Shown piece after piece: positions 14,756 through 22,882 of a stretch of DNA of 41,609 nucleotides. The DNA is taken from the NCBI GenBank assembly GCA_937864815.1, contig CALMJY010000345.1, forward strand, positions 1-41,609, written 5' to 3'. The position numbers were made by a program, and so were the translations under genes. Every line of letters starts with the position of its first letter. Within the stretch, counting starts at the first letter, position 1. The notes under the pieces were generated by a model. It ran no database searches. It worked only from the letters and a program-made list of their open reading frames with translations, and was not told where the DNA came from. The stretch comes from an uncultured Bacteroidota bacterium (lineage in GTDB: Bacteria > Bacteroidota > Bacteroidia > Bacteroidales > VadinHA17).

Positions 14756-16363
14756 ATGAGTGTTACCGCAGGTATGACGGAACCCAGTTATCTGGAATTT
14801 AAGGGAAAATATAAAGGTATCTTTTCCTGGATTTTTTCCACAGATCATAAAAGGATAGCTTTATTGTATCTTTTTTCCATTCTTTCATTATTCGCCATCG
14901 GAGCGACACTTGGTTTACTAATGAAATTTGAACTTATTGCTCCGGGAAAGACTATAATGGATGCAAAGGCTTATAATGCCTTTTTTACTCTGCACGGCAT
15001 AATTATGATTTTTGCTGTTGTAATTCCCGGCTTACCTGCCGTATTTGGAAATTTTATGCTGCCTATACTTATAGGGGCAAAAGATGTAGCATTCCCAAGA
15101 TTAAACCTTTTCTCATGGTATCTTTATGTAGCCGGTGTCTTATTGGTTGTTATAGCCCAGTTTACAGGTGATCAGGCTCCTGATACCGGTTGGACATTTT
15201 ATGCACCATACAGCTTCAGAACAGCCGGCAATATGCTGCCTGCAGTATTCGGGGCATTTGTCCTCGGTTTTTCATCAATCCTTACCGGCCTCAACTTTCT
15301 GGTAACAATACACAGAATGCGTGCACCCGGTATGACATGGCTCAAAATGCCACTGTTTCCATGGACCTTATATGCCACTGCATGGATACAGCTGCTTGCA
15401 ACGCCCATCGTTGGAATCACCCTGCTTATGATTGTTGCTGAAAGATTATTCAATATAGGATTTTTCGATCCAACCCTGGGCGGGGATCCTGTTTTATATC
15501 AGCATCTTTTCTGGACATATAGCCATCCGGCTGTTTATATTATGATCCTTCCGGCTATGGGAGCAATTTCAGAGATCATCCCGACCTTTGCGCGGAAAAT
15601 TATATTCGGTTATAAATTCATGGTTGCCTCAAGTCTGTTAATTGCCTTTGTGGGCTATTTCGTATGGGGTCATCATATGTTTACTGCCAATATGAGTGGT
15701 CAGGCCCTGTATGTCTTTTCACTTCTGACCTTTCTTGTTGCTATTCCCAGTGCAATTAAAGTCTTTAACTGGATATCGACAATGTATAAGGCTTCTATTG
15801 ATCTCCAGACACCGTTTTTTTGGGCAATGGCATTCATATTAGTTTTCATGATCGGTGGTTTTTCAGGACTTATTCTTGGTTCCCTTGCTGCGGACGTTCA
15901 TTTACATGATACTCATTTTGTTGTTGCGCATTTTCATTTCATTGTGTTCGGGGGAACAGGTTTCTCTTTTTTTGCTGCCATGCATCACTGGTACCCGAAA
16001 ATTACAGGAAAAATGTATGATACCGCATGGGCTAACACAGGGCTCACTGTACTTTTTATAGGATTTATTACTCTTTATTTACCGATGTTTTACATGGGAG
16101 TTAAAGGAATGCCAAGAAGATATTTTGATTATGATGAAGTATTTCATGCCTCCAATATTATCTCATCGATGGGATCATGGGTTCTCTATGCAGGGCTTTT
16201 AATAACAGTAATCAACTTGTTTATCTCCCTGAAAAGAGGTAAACAGGCTCCTGCAAACCCATGGGGAGGAAGTACTCTTGAATGGACAATTCCTTCACCA
16301 CCTCCGGTTGAAAATTTTGAAGAAACACCAATAATTACTAAAGGACCATACAGTTATAATTGA
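14756..16363 (+). CDS. ctaD: Cytochrome c oxidase subunit I (A2-type, caa3)
   Basis: This is the catalytic heme-copper subunit that reduces oxygen to water and pumps protons. It has 535 residues and about 12 membrane helices. His80 (LHGIIMIF) and His394 bind the low-spin heme and His392 the high-spin heme, all in the DTHFVVAHFHF block. CuB ligands are His257, His306 and His307, with the cross-linked tyrosine expected at Tyr261. The helix VI motif reads YSHPAVY (255-261). The usual proton-channel glutamate is replaced by the Tyr-Ser pair that defines the A2 subfamily, as in Rhodothermus and Thermus-type caa3 enzymes. An AAGGAAG sequence lies just upstream of the ATG. Subunits III, IV and II follow. 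Confidence 0.97.
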   Translation: MSVTAGMTEPSYLEFKGKYKGIFSWIFSTDHKRIALLYLFSILSLFAIGATLGLLMKFELIAPGKTIMDAKAYNAFFTLHGIIMIFAVVIPGLPAVFGNFMLPILIGAKDVAFPRLNLFSWYLYVAGVLLVVIAQFTGDQAPDTGWTFYAPYSFRTAGNMLPAVFGAFVLGFSSILTGLNFLVTIHRMRAPGMTWLKMPLFPWTLYATAWIQLLATPIVGITLLMIVAERLFNIGFFDPTLGGDPVLYQHLFWTYSHPAVYIMILPAMGAISEIIPTFARKIIFGYKFMVASSLLIAFVGYFVWGHHMFTANMSGQALYVFSLLTFLVAIPSAIKVFNWISTMYKASIDLQTPFFWAMAFILVFMIGGFSGLILGSLAADVHLHDTHFVVAHFHFIVFGGTGFSFFAAMHHWYPKITGKMYDTAWANTGLTVLFIGFITLYLPMFYMGVKGMPRRYFDYDEVFHASNIISSMGSWVLYAGLLITVINLFISLKRGKQAPANPWGGSTLEWTIPSPPPVENFEETPIITKGPYSYN

Positions 16364-16371
16364 ATATCAAT

Positions 16372-16968
16372 ATGGAAGAACACAGGGACGATCTGGCCTC
16401 TAAAACGGGAATGTGGCTGTTCCTTTTCACAGAAATGCTTCTTTTTGGAGGTCTTTTTATTGTTTACTCTGTTTATCGTTATATCAACGCCGATGCATTT
16501 CACCTTGCTGCTCATGAATTGAGTGTGCCAATAGGGACAATTAATACAATCATCTTACTTATAAGCAGTGCTACAATAGCAATGTCAATCACTGCCATAC
16601 AAAAAGAAAACAAGAAATTATCACTTCTGCTCCTTACTATCACAGTCCTGCTGGGACTTACATTTCTGGTAAACAAATATTTTGAGTGGGGGCATCATAT
16701 TAAAGAGGGCATTTATCCAGGTTCATCCGCTCTTTCTTTACGTGGTCATGGCGATGTTCTTTTTTATGGATTGTACTATTTTATGACCGGTTTACATGCG
16801 TTGCACATTATAATTGGTCTGATATTTATAGGGTTTATTGCAAGAATGATAATTCATGATAAAATAACCTCTGACAATCATGTATTACTAGAAAACAGCG
16901 GTTTGTACTGGCATCTTGTTGATCTTATATGGATTTTCCTTTTCCCTTTGTTTTATCTGATTACTTAA
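16372..16968 (+). CDS. ctaE: Cytochrome c oxidase subunit III
   Basis: This 198-residue protein has about five membrane helices and stabilises subunit I and the proton-uptake path. Support is the GMWLFLFTEMLLFGGLF start, the conserved ALSLRGHGDVLFYGLYY-type stretch, the GLHALHIIIG motif, and the C-terminal YWHLVDLIWIFLFPLFY, which is diagnostic for subunit III. I chose ATG 16372. A TTG at 16360 overlapping the subunit I stop would add four residues. It lies 8 nt after subunit I and 13 nt before subunit IV. It is the short form without the two extra N-terminal helices of mitochondrial subunit III. Confidence 0.95.
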   Translation: MEEHRDDLASKTGMWLFLFTEMLLFGGLFIVYSVYRYINADAFHLAAHELSVPIGTINTIILLISSATIAMSITAIQKENKKLSLLLLTITVLLGLTFLVNKYFEWGHHIKEGIYPGSSALSLRGHGDVLFYGLYYFMTGLHALHIIIGLIFIGFIARMIIHDKITSDNHVLLENSGLYWHLVDLIWIFLFPLFYLIT

Positions 16969-16981
16969 CATTACTGAATAT

Positions 16982-17266
16982 ATGGAACATGATAAAGGTC
17001 ATATAATACCCTATCGGACATTACTTTTCGTGGTTACAGGATTAATAATGCTTACACTAATTTCTGTTGCAGTAACAAAAATACATCTGGGTACCCTCAC
17101 TGTTTTTACAGCCCTTCTGATTGCTGCGATAAAATCTGCCTTCGTACTAATGATTTTTATGCATCTCAAGTTTGAGACCAGGTTTTTTAAAATAATGGTA
17201 TTAGCTGTTATTGCCGTAATTGGCGTTGTTATCTTTATTACACTTCTGGACTACCTATATAGATGA
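16982..17266 (+). CDS. ctaF: Cytochrome c oxidase subunit IV (prokaryotic COX4 type)
   Basis: This is a 94-residue protein with three hydrophobic segments (about 11-30, 36-58 and 68-90). The FVLMIFMHLKFETR stretch is typical of prokaryotic cytochrome oxidase subunit IV. It is a small accessory subunit that contacts subunits I and III and is not catalytic. Its 3' end overlaps the subunit II start by 4 nt (ATGA), so the two are translationally coupled. Confidence 0.9.
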   Translation: MEHDKGHIIPYRTLLFVVTGLIMLTLISVAVTKIHLGTLTVFTALLIAAIKSAFVLMIFMHLKFETRFFKIMVLAVIAVIGVVIFITLLDYLYR

Positions 17267-18228
17267 TAAGTATGCAATCGACACCAGGAATTGACGCATC
17301 AAATTTTGTTTCCTCATTCAACCTTGCATTCTACTTTATGGTTGGAATTGCCCTGCTATTTATGCTCGGATTAACTGTTTTGATGCTCTATTTTGTATAT
17401 AAATATAACCGAAAGAAGAACAGTAAAGCAGTTCAGATTGAAGGCTCTGTCCGCCTGGAAATACTCTGGACTGTAATCCCTGCGCTTCTTACCCTGCTTA
17501 TGTTTTATTTTGGATGGAGTGGTTGGAAACCCATGACAAAAGCCCCTGATGATGCTATGGTTGTTACAAGCACTGCCAGGATGTGGAACTTTTCCTTTGA
17601 GTATGAAAATGGTAAATCAAGCCCTGAACTGGTTGTTCCTGTAAATACACCTGTAAAAATAAATCTTGTGGCACTGGACGTGATACACAGTTTATTTATT
17701 CCTGCATTCAGAATAAAATCAGATATGGTCCCCGGAAGAGAAACCATGATGTGGTTTCTACCTCAACGGGAAGGTCAATATGATCTTTATTGTGCTGAAT
17801 ATTGCGGATTACAGCATTCCTATATGACTTCAGTTGTCAAAGTTGTGTCACAGGAAGAATACCTGAAATGGTATACCGATACAACTGCAGTAACAACAGC
17901 CACTGAAGGATCTGCTCCCGGAGCCGAGGGATTGGCTATTCTAAAAAACAGGGGATGCAATGCCTGCCATACATCTGACGGATCAAAACTGGTGGGACCA
18001 AGTTATCTGGATCTTCGTTTCGGGGAAAAACTTATTGTTTTACGTGATGGAAAAGAAACTGAGGTTACAGTAGATGAGACTTATATTATCAATTCGATTT
18101 ACGATCCCAATTCCGAAATTGTCAAAGGATATCCAAAGGGATTGATGCAAAGCTATAAAGGGGTTGTGCCTGAAGATGAAATTACGAAGATAATTGAATA
18201 CCTTAAATCTCTTAATGAAGAGCAATAG
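17263..18228 (+). CDS. ctaC: Cytochrome c oxidase subunit II fused to cytochrome c
   Basis: This 321-residue subunit accepts electrons and passes them to the heme-copper core. Two N-terminal helices (about 17-47 and 66-87) anchor it. The CuA cupredoxin domain has His142, Cys177, Cys181, His185 and Met188, in the exact CxxxCxxxHxxM arrangement. A class I cytochrome c domain follows, with heme site CNACH (232-236) and a distal methionine in LMQSYKG. The fusion makes the enzyme a caa3 type, so ACIII can feed it without a separate soluble cytochrome. The ATG overlaps the subunit IV stop, and the 3' end overlaps ctaB by 14 nt. Confidence 0.97.
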   Translation: MISMQSTPGIDASNFVSSFNLAFYFMVGIALLFMLGLTVLMLYFVYKYNRKKNSKAVQIEGSVRLEILWTVIPALLTLLMFYFGWSGWKPMTKAPDDAMVVTSTARMWNFSFEYENGKSSPELVVPVNTPVKINLVALDVIHSLFIPAFRIKSDMVPGRETMMWFLPQREGQYDLYCAEYCGLQHSYMTSVVKVVSQEEYLKWYTDTTAVTTATEGSAPGAEGLAILKNRGCNACHTSDGSKLVGPSYLDLRFGEKLIVLRDGKETEVTVDETYIINSIYDPNSEIVKGYPKGLMQSYKGVVPEDEITKIIEYLKSLNEEQ

Positions 18229-19123
18229 CTTTCTTAATCAGATTCAAAAATATCTGGAACTTAGTAAACTTAAGATTATGATTCCGGTAAGTCTCACAGG
18301 ATTCACCGGATTTTTTATTTGTGACCCTCAGATTTCGTTCAGAATAATCCTGGTTAGTGCCGGGATTCTTTTACTTGGAATATCTGCCTCAGTTCTGAAC
18401 CAGATACAGGAAACTGATATCGATTACAGGATGAAAAGGACACATAATCGTCCGCTTCCTGCTCAAATTATCAGTGTACCACATGCCTTTTTATTTTTCT
18501 TCCTTATGCTGGTCGCAGGATCAATACTTGTATTTTCCTACGGTAACATGAAATCGGCATTTATCGGCGTTTTTGCAATTATCTGGTACAATGGCATATA
18601 TACCTATGCAAAACGGATAACTGCCTTTGCAGTCGTTCCCGGTGCAATTACAGGTGCATTACCTCCGCTTATCGGATGGGTAGCTGCCGGAGGTGGTCTT
18701 TGGGATAAGCCTGTAATTCTTCTTGAATTCCTCTTTTTTACAGGCCAGATACCGCACTTCTGGTTATTGGTACTTAAATACGGAGATGAGTATGAAAAAG
18801 CCGGCTTGCCGAGCTTAACTGGTATTTTGAGCACACAGCAGATTAAGAGGCTGACTTTTACATGGGTGGTGACATCTGTAATGGCAGCTTTGTTCCTCAG
18901 CTATTTCGGGATAATTCATAATGTGCTGATTATCGGTATTCTGCTGATAGCATCAGTTTATCTGGTCTGGCAATTTTCCGGATTACTGAGACCAGTCTCA
19001 GACTATAACAGCCTGAGACTTTACTCAATATTACTCTATTCTTACTATTTGCTGATAATAATTCTGCTGATTTCTGACAGGATATTAATATCACATGCAG
19101 GTATAAACAAGAGTTTGTCTTAA
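18215..19123 (+). CDS. ctaB: Heme O synthase (protoheme IX farnesyltransferase)
   Basis: This UbiA-family membrane prenyltransferase adds a farnesyl (or longer) chain to heme b to give heme O, the precursor of heme A for the oxidase (EC 2.5.1.141). The first Asp-rich motif is NQIQETDIDYRMKRT followed by HNRPLP. The second region is QIPHFWLLVLKYGDEYEKAG. Both are diagnostic of CtaB/CyoE. From ATG 18215 it has 302 residues and about eight or nine helices. TTG 18194 is a less likely start. It overlaps the subunit II gene by 14 nt, closing the oxidase operon, and its stop lies 4 nt from the stop of actF on the other strand. Heme A synthase (ctaA) is not in the window. Confidence 0.95.
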   Translation: MKSNSFLNQIQKYLELSKLKIMIPVSLTGFTGFFICDPQISFRIILVSAGILLLGISASVLNQIQETDIDYRMKRTHNRPLPAQIISVPHAFLFFFLMLVAGSILVFSYGNMKSAFIGVFAIIWYNGIYTYAKRITAFAVVPGAITGALPPLIGWVAAGGGLWDKPVILLEFLFFTGQIPHFWLLVLKYGDEYEKAGLPSLTGILSTQQIKRLTFTWVVTSVMAALFLSYFGIIHNVLIIGILLIASVYLVWQFSGLLRPVSDYNSLRLYSILLYSYYLLIIILLISDRILISHAGINKSLS

Positions 19124-19127
19124 ACAG

Positions 19128-20297
19128 TCAGAATTTGTGATTTAAGCTCTCTTCGAGGTATGGGTGGCCGGGTGGTATTAGTTTTGCTTTGCTGAGCGCT
19201 GTGGCAACAATAAGGGCAAATAAACCGGCAAACCCAAGGAGCATACCTGCTTCTATCCACCCGAACCTTAATAAGCCGGTTGTACCGGGAACAATCTGAA
19301 CGAAAAGGTCTATATATTGCCCTATTATCAGAAACAAAATAACCACCGTTATAACTTTTATGTTTCTGCTTGTTTTTACCGGGAGAAGTATGAGAAACGG
19401 GAGAGCCCAGTTCAGTCCGATCTCAAGAAAGAATAGAACCTTCCACCCTTCCTGCCAGCGTACATAATAATAAACTGTTTCTTCAGGTATATTGCCATAC
19501 CAGATTATCATGAACTGTGCAAACCAGAAATAGCCCCAGACAATTGAGAGCATAAAAATATATCTGGAAAAGTCGTGCAGATGATACTTATTAAGAAACG
19601 GGAAATATCCTCTCCGGAAGAGTATAAATACAATAAGTGTTATTATTGATACACCGTGCAAAAAGGCGGCCACAACGTTCTTAAGTGCAAAAAGAGTGCT
19701 GTACCAGTGAGCATCTATTGACATTATCCAGTCAAAGGCAGAGAAGGAGAATGTAATAGCAAAAATGAAGATGAATACTTTAGAATATAATTCACTTTTA
19801 TTGAAAAGAACCATAATATTGTCAGGTCCTGCATGATCTTCCTGAAGAGATGTTTTTCTCAATAACCAGGTGAACAGGACCCATAATGCAAAACAGATTA
19901 CCATTCGCAGAATGAAAAAAGGAGTATTCAGGTAAGCTGACTTATGCTGTAATACCTGATCACTGGCAACGGCTTCTGAATGAGTCCAGTGATAGATGTC
20001 GTGCATACCGAAATACAATAACAGGAATAAAACTGCAGCAAAAGGGATGTAGGCCATCATGGCTTCAGGTATACGCTTGAATGCAGAGGACCATCCTGAC
20101 TGTGATATACTCTGCAACGTATAAAAGAAAGCAGCCCCCATTGCAAGAGAGAGAAAATAATAATTTACTATCAGGTAATTTGCCCAGGTTCTCTGTGAAT
20201 CAGAAAAAAGACCGGCTAAAAACGAGGTTGCCCCGATAACTATTAATGTTAAGCTTATTATTCTGAAGGTTGTCGAAACTGTTGATTGCTCCTTCAT
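19128..20297 (-). CDS. actF: Alternative complex III subunit ActF
   Basis: ActF is an integral membrane subunit of the quinol:cytochrome c/acceptor oxidoreductase ACIII. It is related to the NrfD/PsrC-type ActC but shorter. This protein has 389 residues and about ten hydrophobic helices. Recognisable stretches include YFLSLAMGAAFFYTLQ near the start, FSFSAFDWIMSIDAHWYSTLFA in the middle and WYGNIPEETVYYYVRWQ, a block conserved in ActF proteins. It is the last gene of actABCDEF, 45 nt after actE, and it abuts ctaB tail to tail with 4 nt between stops. In solved ACIII structures ActF is part of the membrane core together with ActC. Confidence 0.92.
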   Translation of the reverse strand: MKEQSTVSTTFRIISLTLIVIGATSFLAGLFSDSQRTWANYLIVNYYFLSLAMGAAFFYTLQSISQSGWSSAFKRIPEAMMAYIPFAAVLFLLLYFGMHDIYHWTHSEAVASDQVLQHKSAYLNTPFFILRMVICFALWVLFTWLLRKTSLQEDHAGPDNIMVLFNKSELYSKVFIFIFAITFSFSAFDWIMSIDAHWYSTLFALKNVVAAFLHGVSIITLIVFILFRRGYFPFLNKYHLHDFSRYIFMLSIVWGYFWFAQFMIIWYGNIPEETVYYYVRWQEGWKVLFFLEIGLNWALPFLILLPVKTSRNIKVITVVILFLIIGQYIDLFVQIVPGTTGLLRFGWIEAGMLLGFAGLFALIVATALSKAKLIPPGHPYLEESLNHKF

Positions 20298-20342
20298 TCT
20301 GTTTACTTTTTATTATTGCAAATAATTTAATCTCCGGACCGG

Positions 20343-20960
20343 TTATTTACTTTCAGCTTCGCTTACGGCGCCTGCATTATTTTTATGCTCAGTCTGAAGC
20401 TGTCTTATGTAATGTACAATTTTCCACCTGTCTTCATCCCTTATCTGAGATGCGTGGGAACCCATTGAGCCAAATCCCAGTGTAATACTATGATAGATTT
20501 CTCCGTCCCTGAGTTTTTCAGCATCAACCCCAATAAGCGGTCGTGGTGGCAGAGGGTATAATCCTCCGCTGTAAAGAAGTCCATCTCCTGCGCCCGTTTC
20601 TCCATGGCAGCCGGTACAGAAAGCATTATATACTCTCTTCCCTTTTAATAAAACTTCCTCTGTCGGAGATACAGGATTAATGAGCTCATTACCGGCTTTG
20701 ATCCGGGAATCCTCATCAATTGTATAGTGAAAAGGGGTAAAACCACGTGGAATTGTTCCCGTTACAGGAACTCTCATAGTCATCCCATCCTTAAAGTTAG
20801 GATTCACTGTATAAGTCTCATATGCAGTAGAATAAAACATATCCGGGAAATAATCCCATCCGGGTTTATTTCTGCTCCTGTCACAACCGTAAAGAAGAAA
20901 TACTAGTAGGATCAGTGATACTGATTTGTAAATATTTCCTTGCATAAATTTATGTTTCAT
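20343..20960 (-). CDS. actE: Alternative complex III subunit ActE (monoheme cytochrome c lipoprotein)
   Basis: ActE is the cytochrome c subunit of ACIII thought to hand electrons to the next carrier. It has 205 residues and a signal peptide with lipobox LLYGC (Cys26), so it is a lipoprotein. A conserved N-terminal arm (DMFYSTAYETY, then PVTGTIPRG) precedes the class I cytochrome fold. The heme site is CTGCH (115-119) and the likely distal ligand is Met166 in GFGSMGSH. It overlaps actD by 4 nt. The physical partner is probably the cytochrome domain fused to subunit II of the convergent oxidase. Confidence 0.94.
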   Translation of the reverse strand: MKHKFMQGNIYKSVSLILLVFLLYGCDRSRNKPGWDYFPDMFYSTAYETYTVNPNFKDGMTMRVPVTGTIPRGFTPFHYTIDEDSRIKAGNELINPVSPTEEVLLKGKRVYNAFCTGCHGETGAGDGLLYSGGLYPLPPRPLIGVDAEKLRDGEIYHSITLGFGSMGSHASQIRDEDRWKIVHYIRQLQTEHKNNAGAVSEAESK

Positions 20961-21490
20961 GCATTAATACTCTCATACTCTTTGTCTAAAACTTCAACAG
21001 CACCCTCTTCCTGCATCAAGGTAACCAACTTCCCGGATTCCAAATTATCAAGTGTATCTGTATTTACTACTATTACAAACTTATCATCGGTGGATCTGTG
21101 GTCAAAAATTGTATTTTCCTTACCAGGATAAAGCCCTGATCTGGCTGAAAATGCAGCAAGACTTGCAATTGTTACTGTAAAAATCGTGAGAACTATAGTT
21201 ACAACTATAAAGGAAGGGAAGGAGTTAAAAGGCTTCCCTCCGTAAACAATCGGCCAGTCAAGAACAGATGTATAGTACAGGAAAGCAAGTACAGCAATAA
21301 TTGCGAATAAGCCGAAGAAGTAAGCTGCCGTGGGCAGTCTGGATTTACGTTTCAGCAGATGAAATACTTCATGAATCGGATATGGAGTATATACATCATA
21401 AATTGAGAAATGCTTTTCCTGCAAAGACTTTATTGAGGAAATAAACTTTTCCTCATTCTCAAAAATTCCAATTTTAAAAGCTTTGTTCAT
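20957..21490 (-). CDS. actD: Alternative complex III subunit ActD (DUF3341)
   Basis: This 177-residue membrane subunit matches the DUF3341 family. An N-terminal soluble part contains VYTPYPIHEVFHLL. Two transmembrane helices follow (about 60-80 and 96-120), then GLYPGKENTIFDHRSTDDKF and a small C-terminal alpha/beta region. In characterised ACIII it binds at the periphery of the membrane core and has no cofactor. It lies between actC (12 nt upstream) and actE (4-nt overlap), exactly in the expected order. Confidence 0.93.
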   Translation of the reverse strand: MNKAFKIGIFENEEKFISSIKSLQEKHFSIYDVYTPYPIHEVFHLLKRKSRLPTAAYFFGLFAIIAVLAFLYYTSVLDWPIVYGGKPFNSFPSFIVVTIVLTIFTVTIASLAAFSARSGLYPGKENTIFDHRSTDDKFVIVVNTDTLDNLESGKLVTLMQEEGAVEVLDKEYESINA

Positions 21491-21502
21491 AACTGAACTT
21501 TG

Positions 21503-22864
21503 TTAATCTTCTTTCTTGTCGCCAATATTAACCACGCTCTTTACTTCACTGATTGCCATTATGGGAATATACCGGAAGAAAAGTAATACTCCTGCTGCAA
21601 ATAATCCCAGTGTTCCTGCATATACGCCAACTTCAATATATGTGGGATTATATGAAACCCAGTTGGAGGGTAAATAATCTTTACTTAATGAGGTTATTAC
21701 AATATTAAATCTTTCAAACCACATTCCCAGGTTAATGATAAGAGAAACAAGCAATAAACCGATCCAGCTTCTTCTCACCTTTTTTATCCAGAATAGCTGG
21801 GGAACCAGGGCATTGCAGATTATCATTCCCCAGAACTGGATTGTATATTCTCCGGTTATCCTGTTACGGAAAAATGTGAACATCTCATACTCATTGCCTG
21901 AATACCATGCTATAAATACCTCAGTTGAATAGGCTGTTCCCATTATAAGTGAAATGAAAACCAGGATTCTGGCAATTGCATCCATATGATTATCTGTAAC
22001 ATATTCTGTAAGCTTATAGATTTTCCTTACAATAACCATCAGCGTCATAACCATTGCAAATCCTGAAAAAATTGCTCCCACAACAAAGTACGGAGGAAAT
22101 AGTGTTGTATGCCATCCCGGTATAATTCCTACTGCAAAGTCAGTTGATACAATGGAGTGAACGGAGACTACCAGTACTGCTGCTATACCTCCAAGAATAA
22201 AACTCAGTGATTCATATCTGATCCAATGAAGACTTGAACCGGTCCATCCCATTCCGAAGAAACCATATATGGCTTTCTTAATTTTTGATGTCGTCCTGTC
22301 GCGGATAGTAGCAAAATCGGGCAACATTCCGAGATACCAGAATGAGATAGAAATAAGCAGATATGCTGTAATAGCAATGAAATCCCAGAATAAAGGTGAG
22401 TTAAAATTGACCCAGAGGGGACCACGTGTATTAGGGTATGGGAAAATATAGAACGCCAGCCAGACCCTTCCCATATGCAGGGCAGGAAACAAAGCAGCAG
22501 ACATTACAGCAATTACGGTCATAGCTTCTGCCGCCCTGTTAATTGAAGTTCTCCACTTCTGTCTCAGAATAAGCAGGAATATTGAAAAAGCGGTGCCGGC
22601 ATGACCTATACCAATCCACCATACAAAATTTACAATCTCCCAGCCCCATCCAACAGAATTATTTACACCCCAGGTTCCGATACCCTTCGAAACAGTTATA
22701 TAAATTGCATAAAAACCAAAAAGAGCTGCAATTAATGAAATTCCAAAAGCAATATACCACCACAGACCGGGAGTGGTCTCCATAGGATTAAGGATTTCTT
22801 TTGAAATCTGACTCAGCGTCTTATTTCCTTCAACAAGTGGTCCTCTGATTTTCCTGTTATACAT
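21503..22864 (-). CDS. actC: Alternative complex III subunit ActC (NrfD/PsrC-like)
   Basis: This is a 453-residue integral membrane protein with about ten helices and belongs to the NrfD/PsrC family. It is the menaquinol-oxidising membrane core of ACIII and binds next to the iron-sulfur subunit ActB. Recognisable features are the start of the first helix at GLWWYIAFGISLIAALFG, the NFVWWIGIGHAGTAFS block with a conserved histidine, and AALFPALHMGRVWLAFY, a block typical of ActC and related NrfD proteins. Its position 18 nt after actB and 12 nt before actD matches the standard operon. The family has two four-helix bundles, one carrying the quinone site. Confidence 0.94.
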   Translation of the reverse strand: MYNRKIRGPLVEGNKTLSQISKEILNPMETTPGLWWYIAFGISLIAALFGFYAIYITVSKGIGTWGVNNSVGWGWEIVNFVWWIGIGHAGTAFSIFLLILRQKWRTSINRAAEAMTVIAVMSAALFPALHMGRVWLAFYIFPYPNTRGPLWVNFNSPLFWDFIAITAYLLISISFWYLGMLPDFATIRDRTTSKIKKAIYGFFGMGWTGSSLHWIRYESLSFILGGIAAVLVVSVHSIVSTDFAVGIIPGWHTTLFPPYFVVGAIFSGFAMVMTLMVIVRKIYKLTEYVTDNHMDAIARILVFISLIMGTAYSTEVFIAWYSGNEYEMFTFFRNRITGEYTIQFWGMIICNALVPQLFWIKKVRRSWIGLLLVSLIINLGMWFERFNIVITSLSKDYLPSNWVSYNPTYIEVGVYAGTLGLFAAGVLLFFRYIPIMAISEVKSVVNIGDKKED

Positions 22865-22882
22865 CGGTAAGCTTAAGATATA

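Noticed and set aside
20738-20753. CCACGTGG inside actE as another parS candidate
   Set aside because: Only the central eight bases and part of one arm match; it falls within coding sequence.
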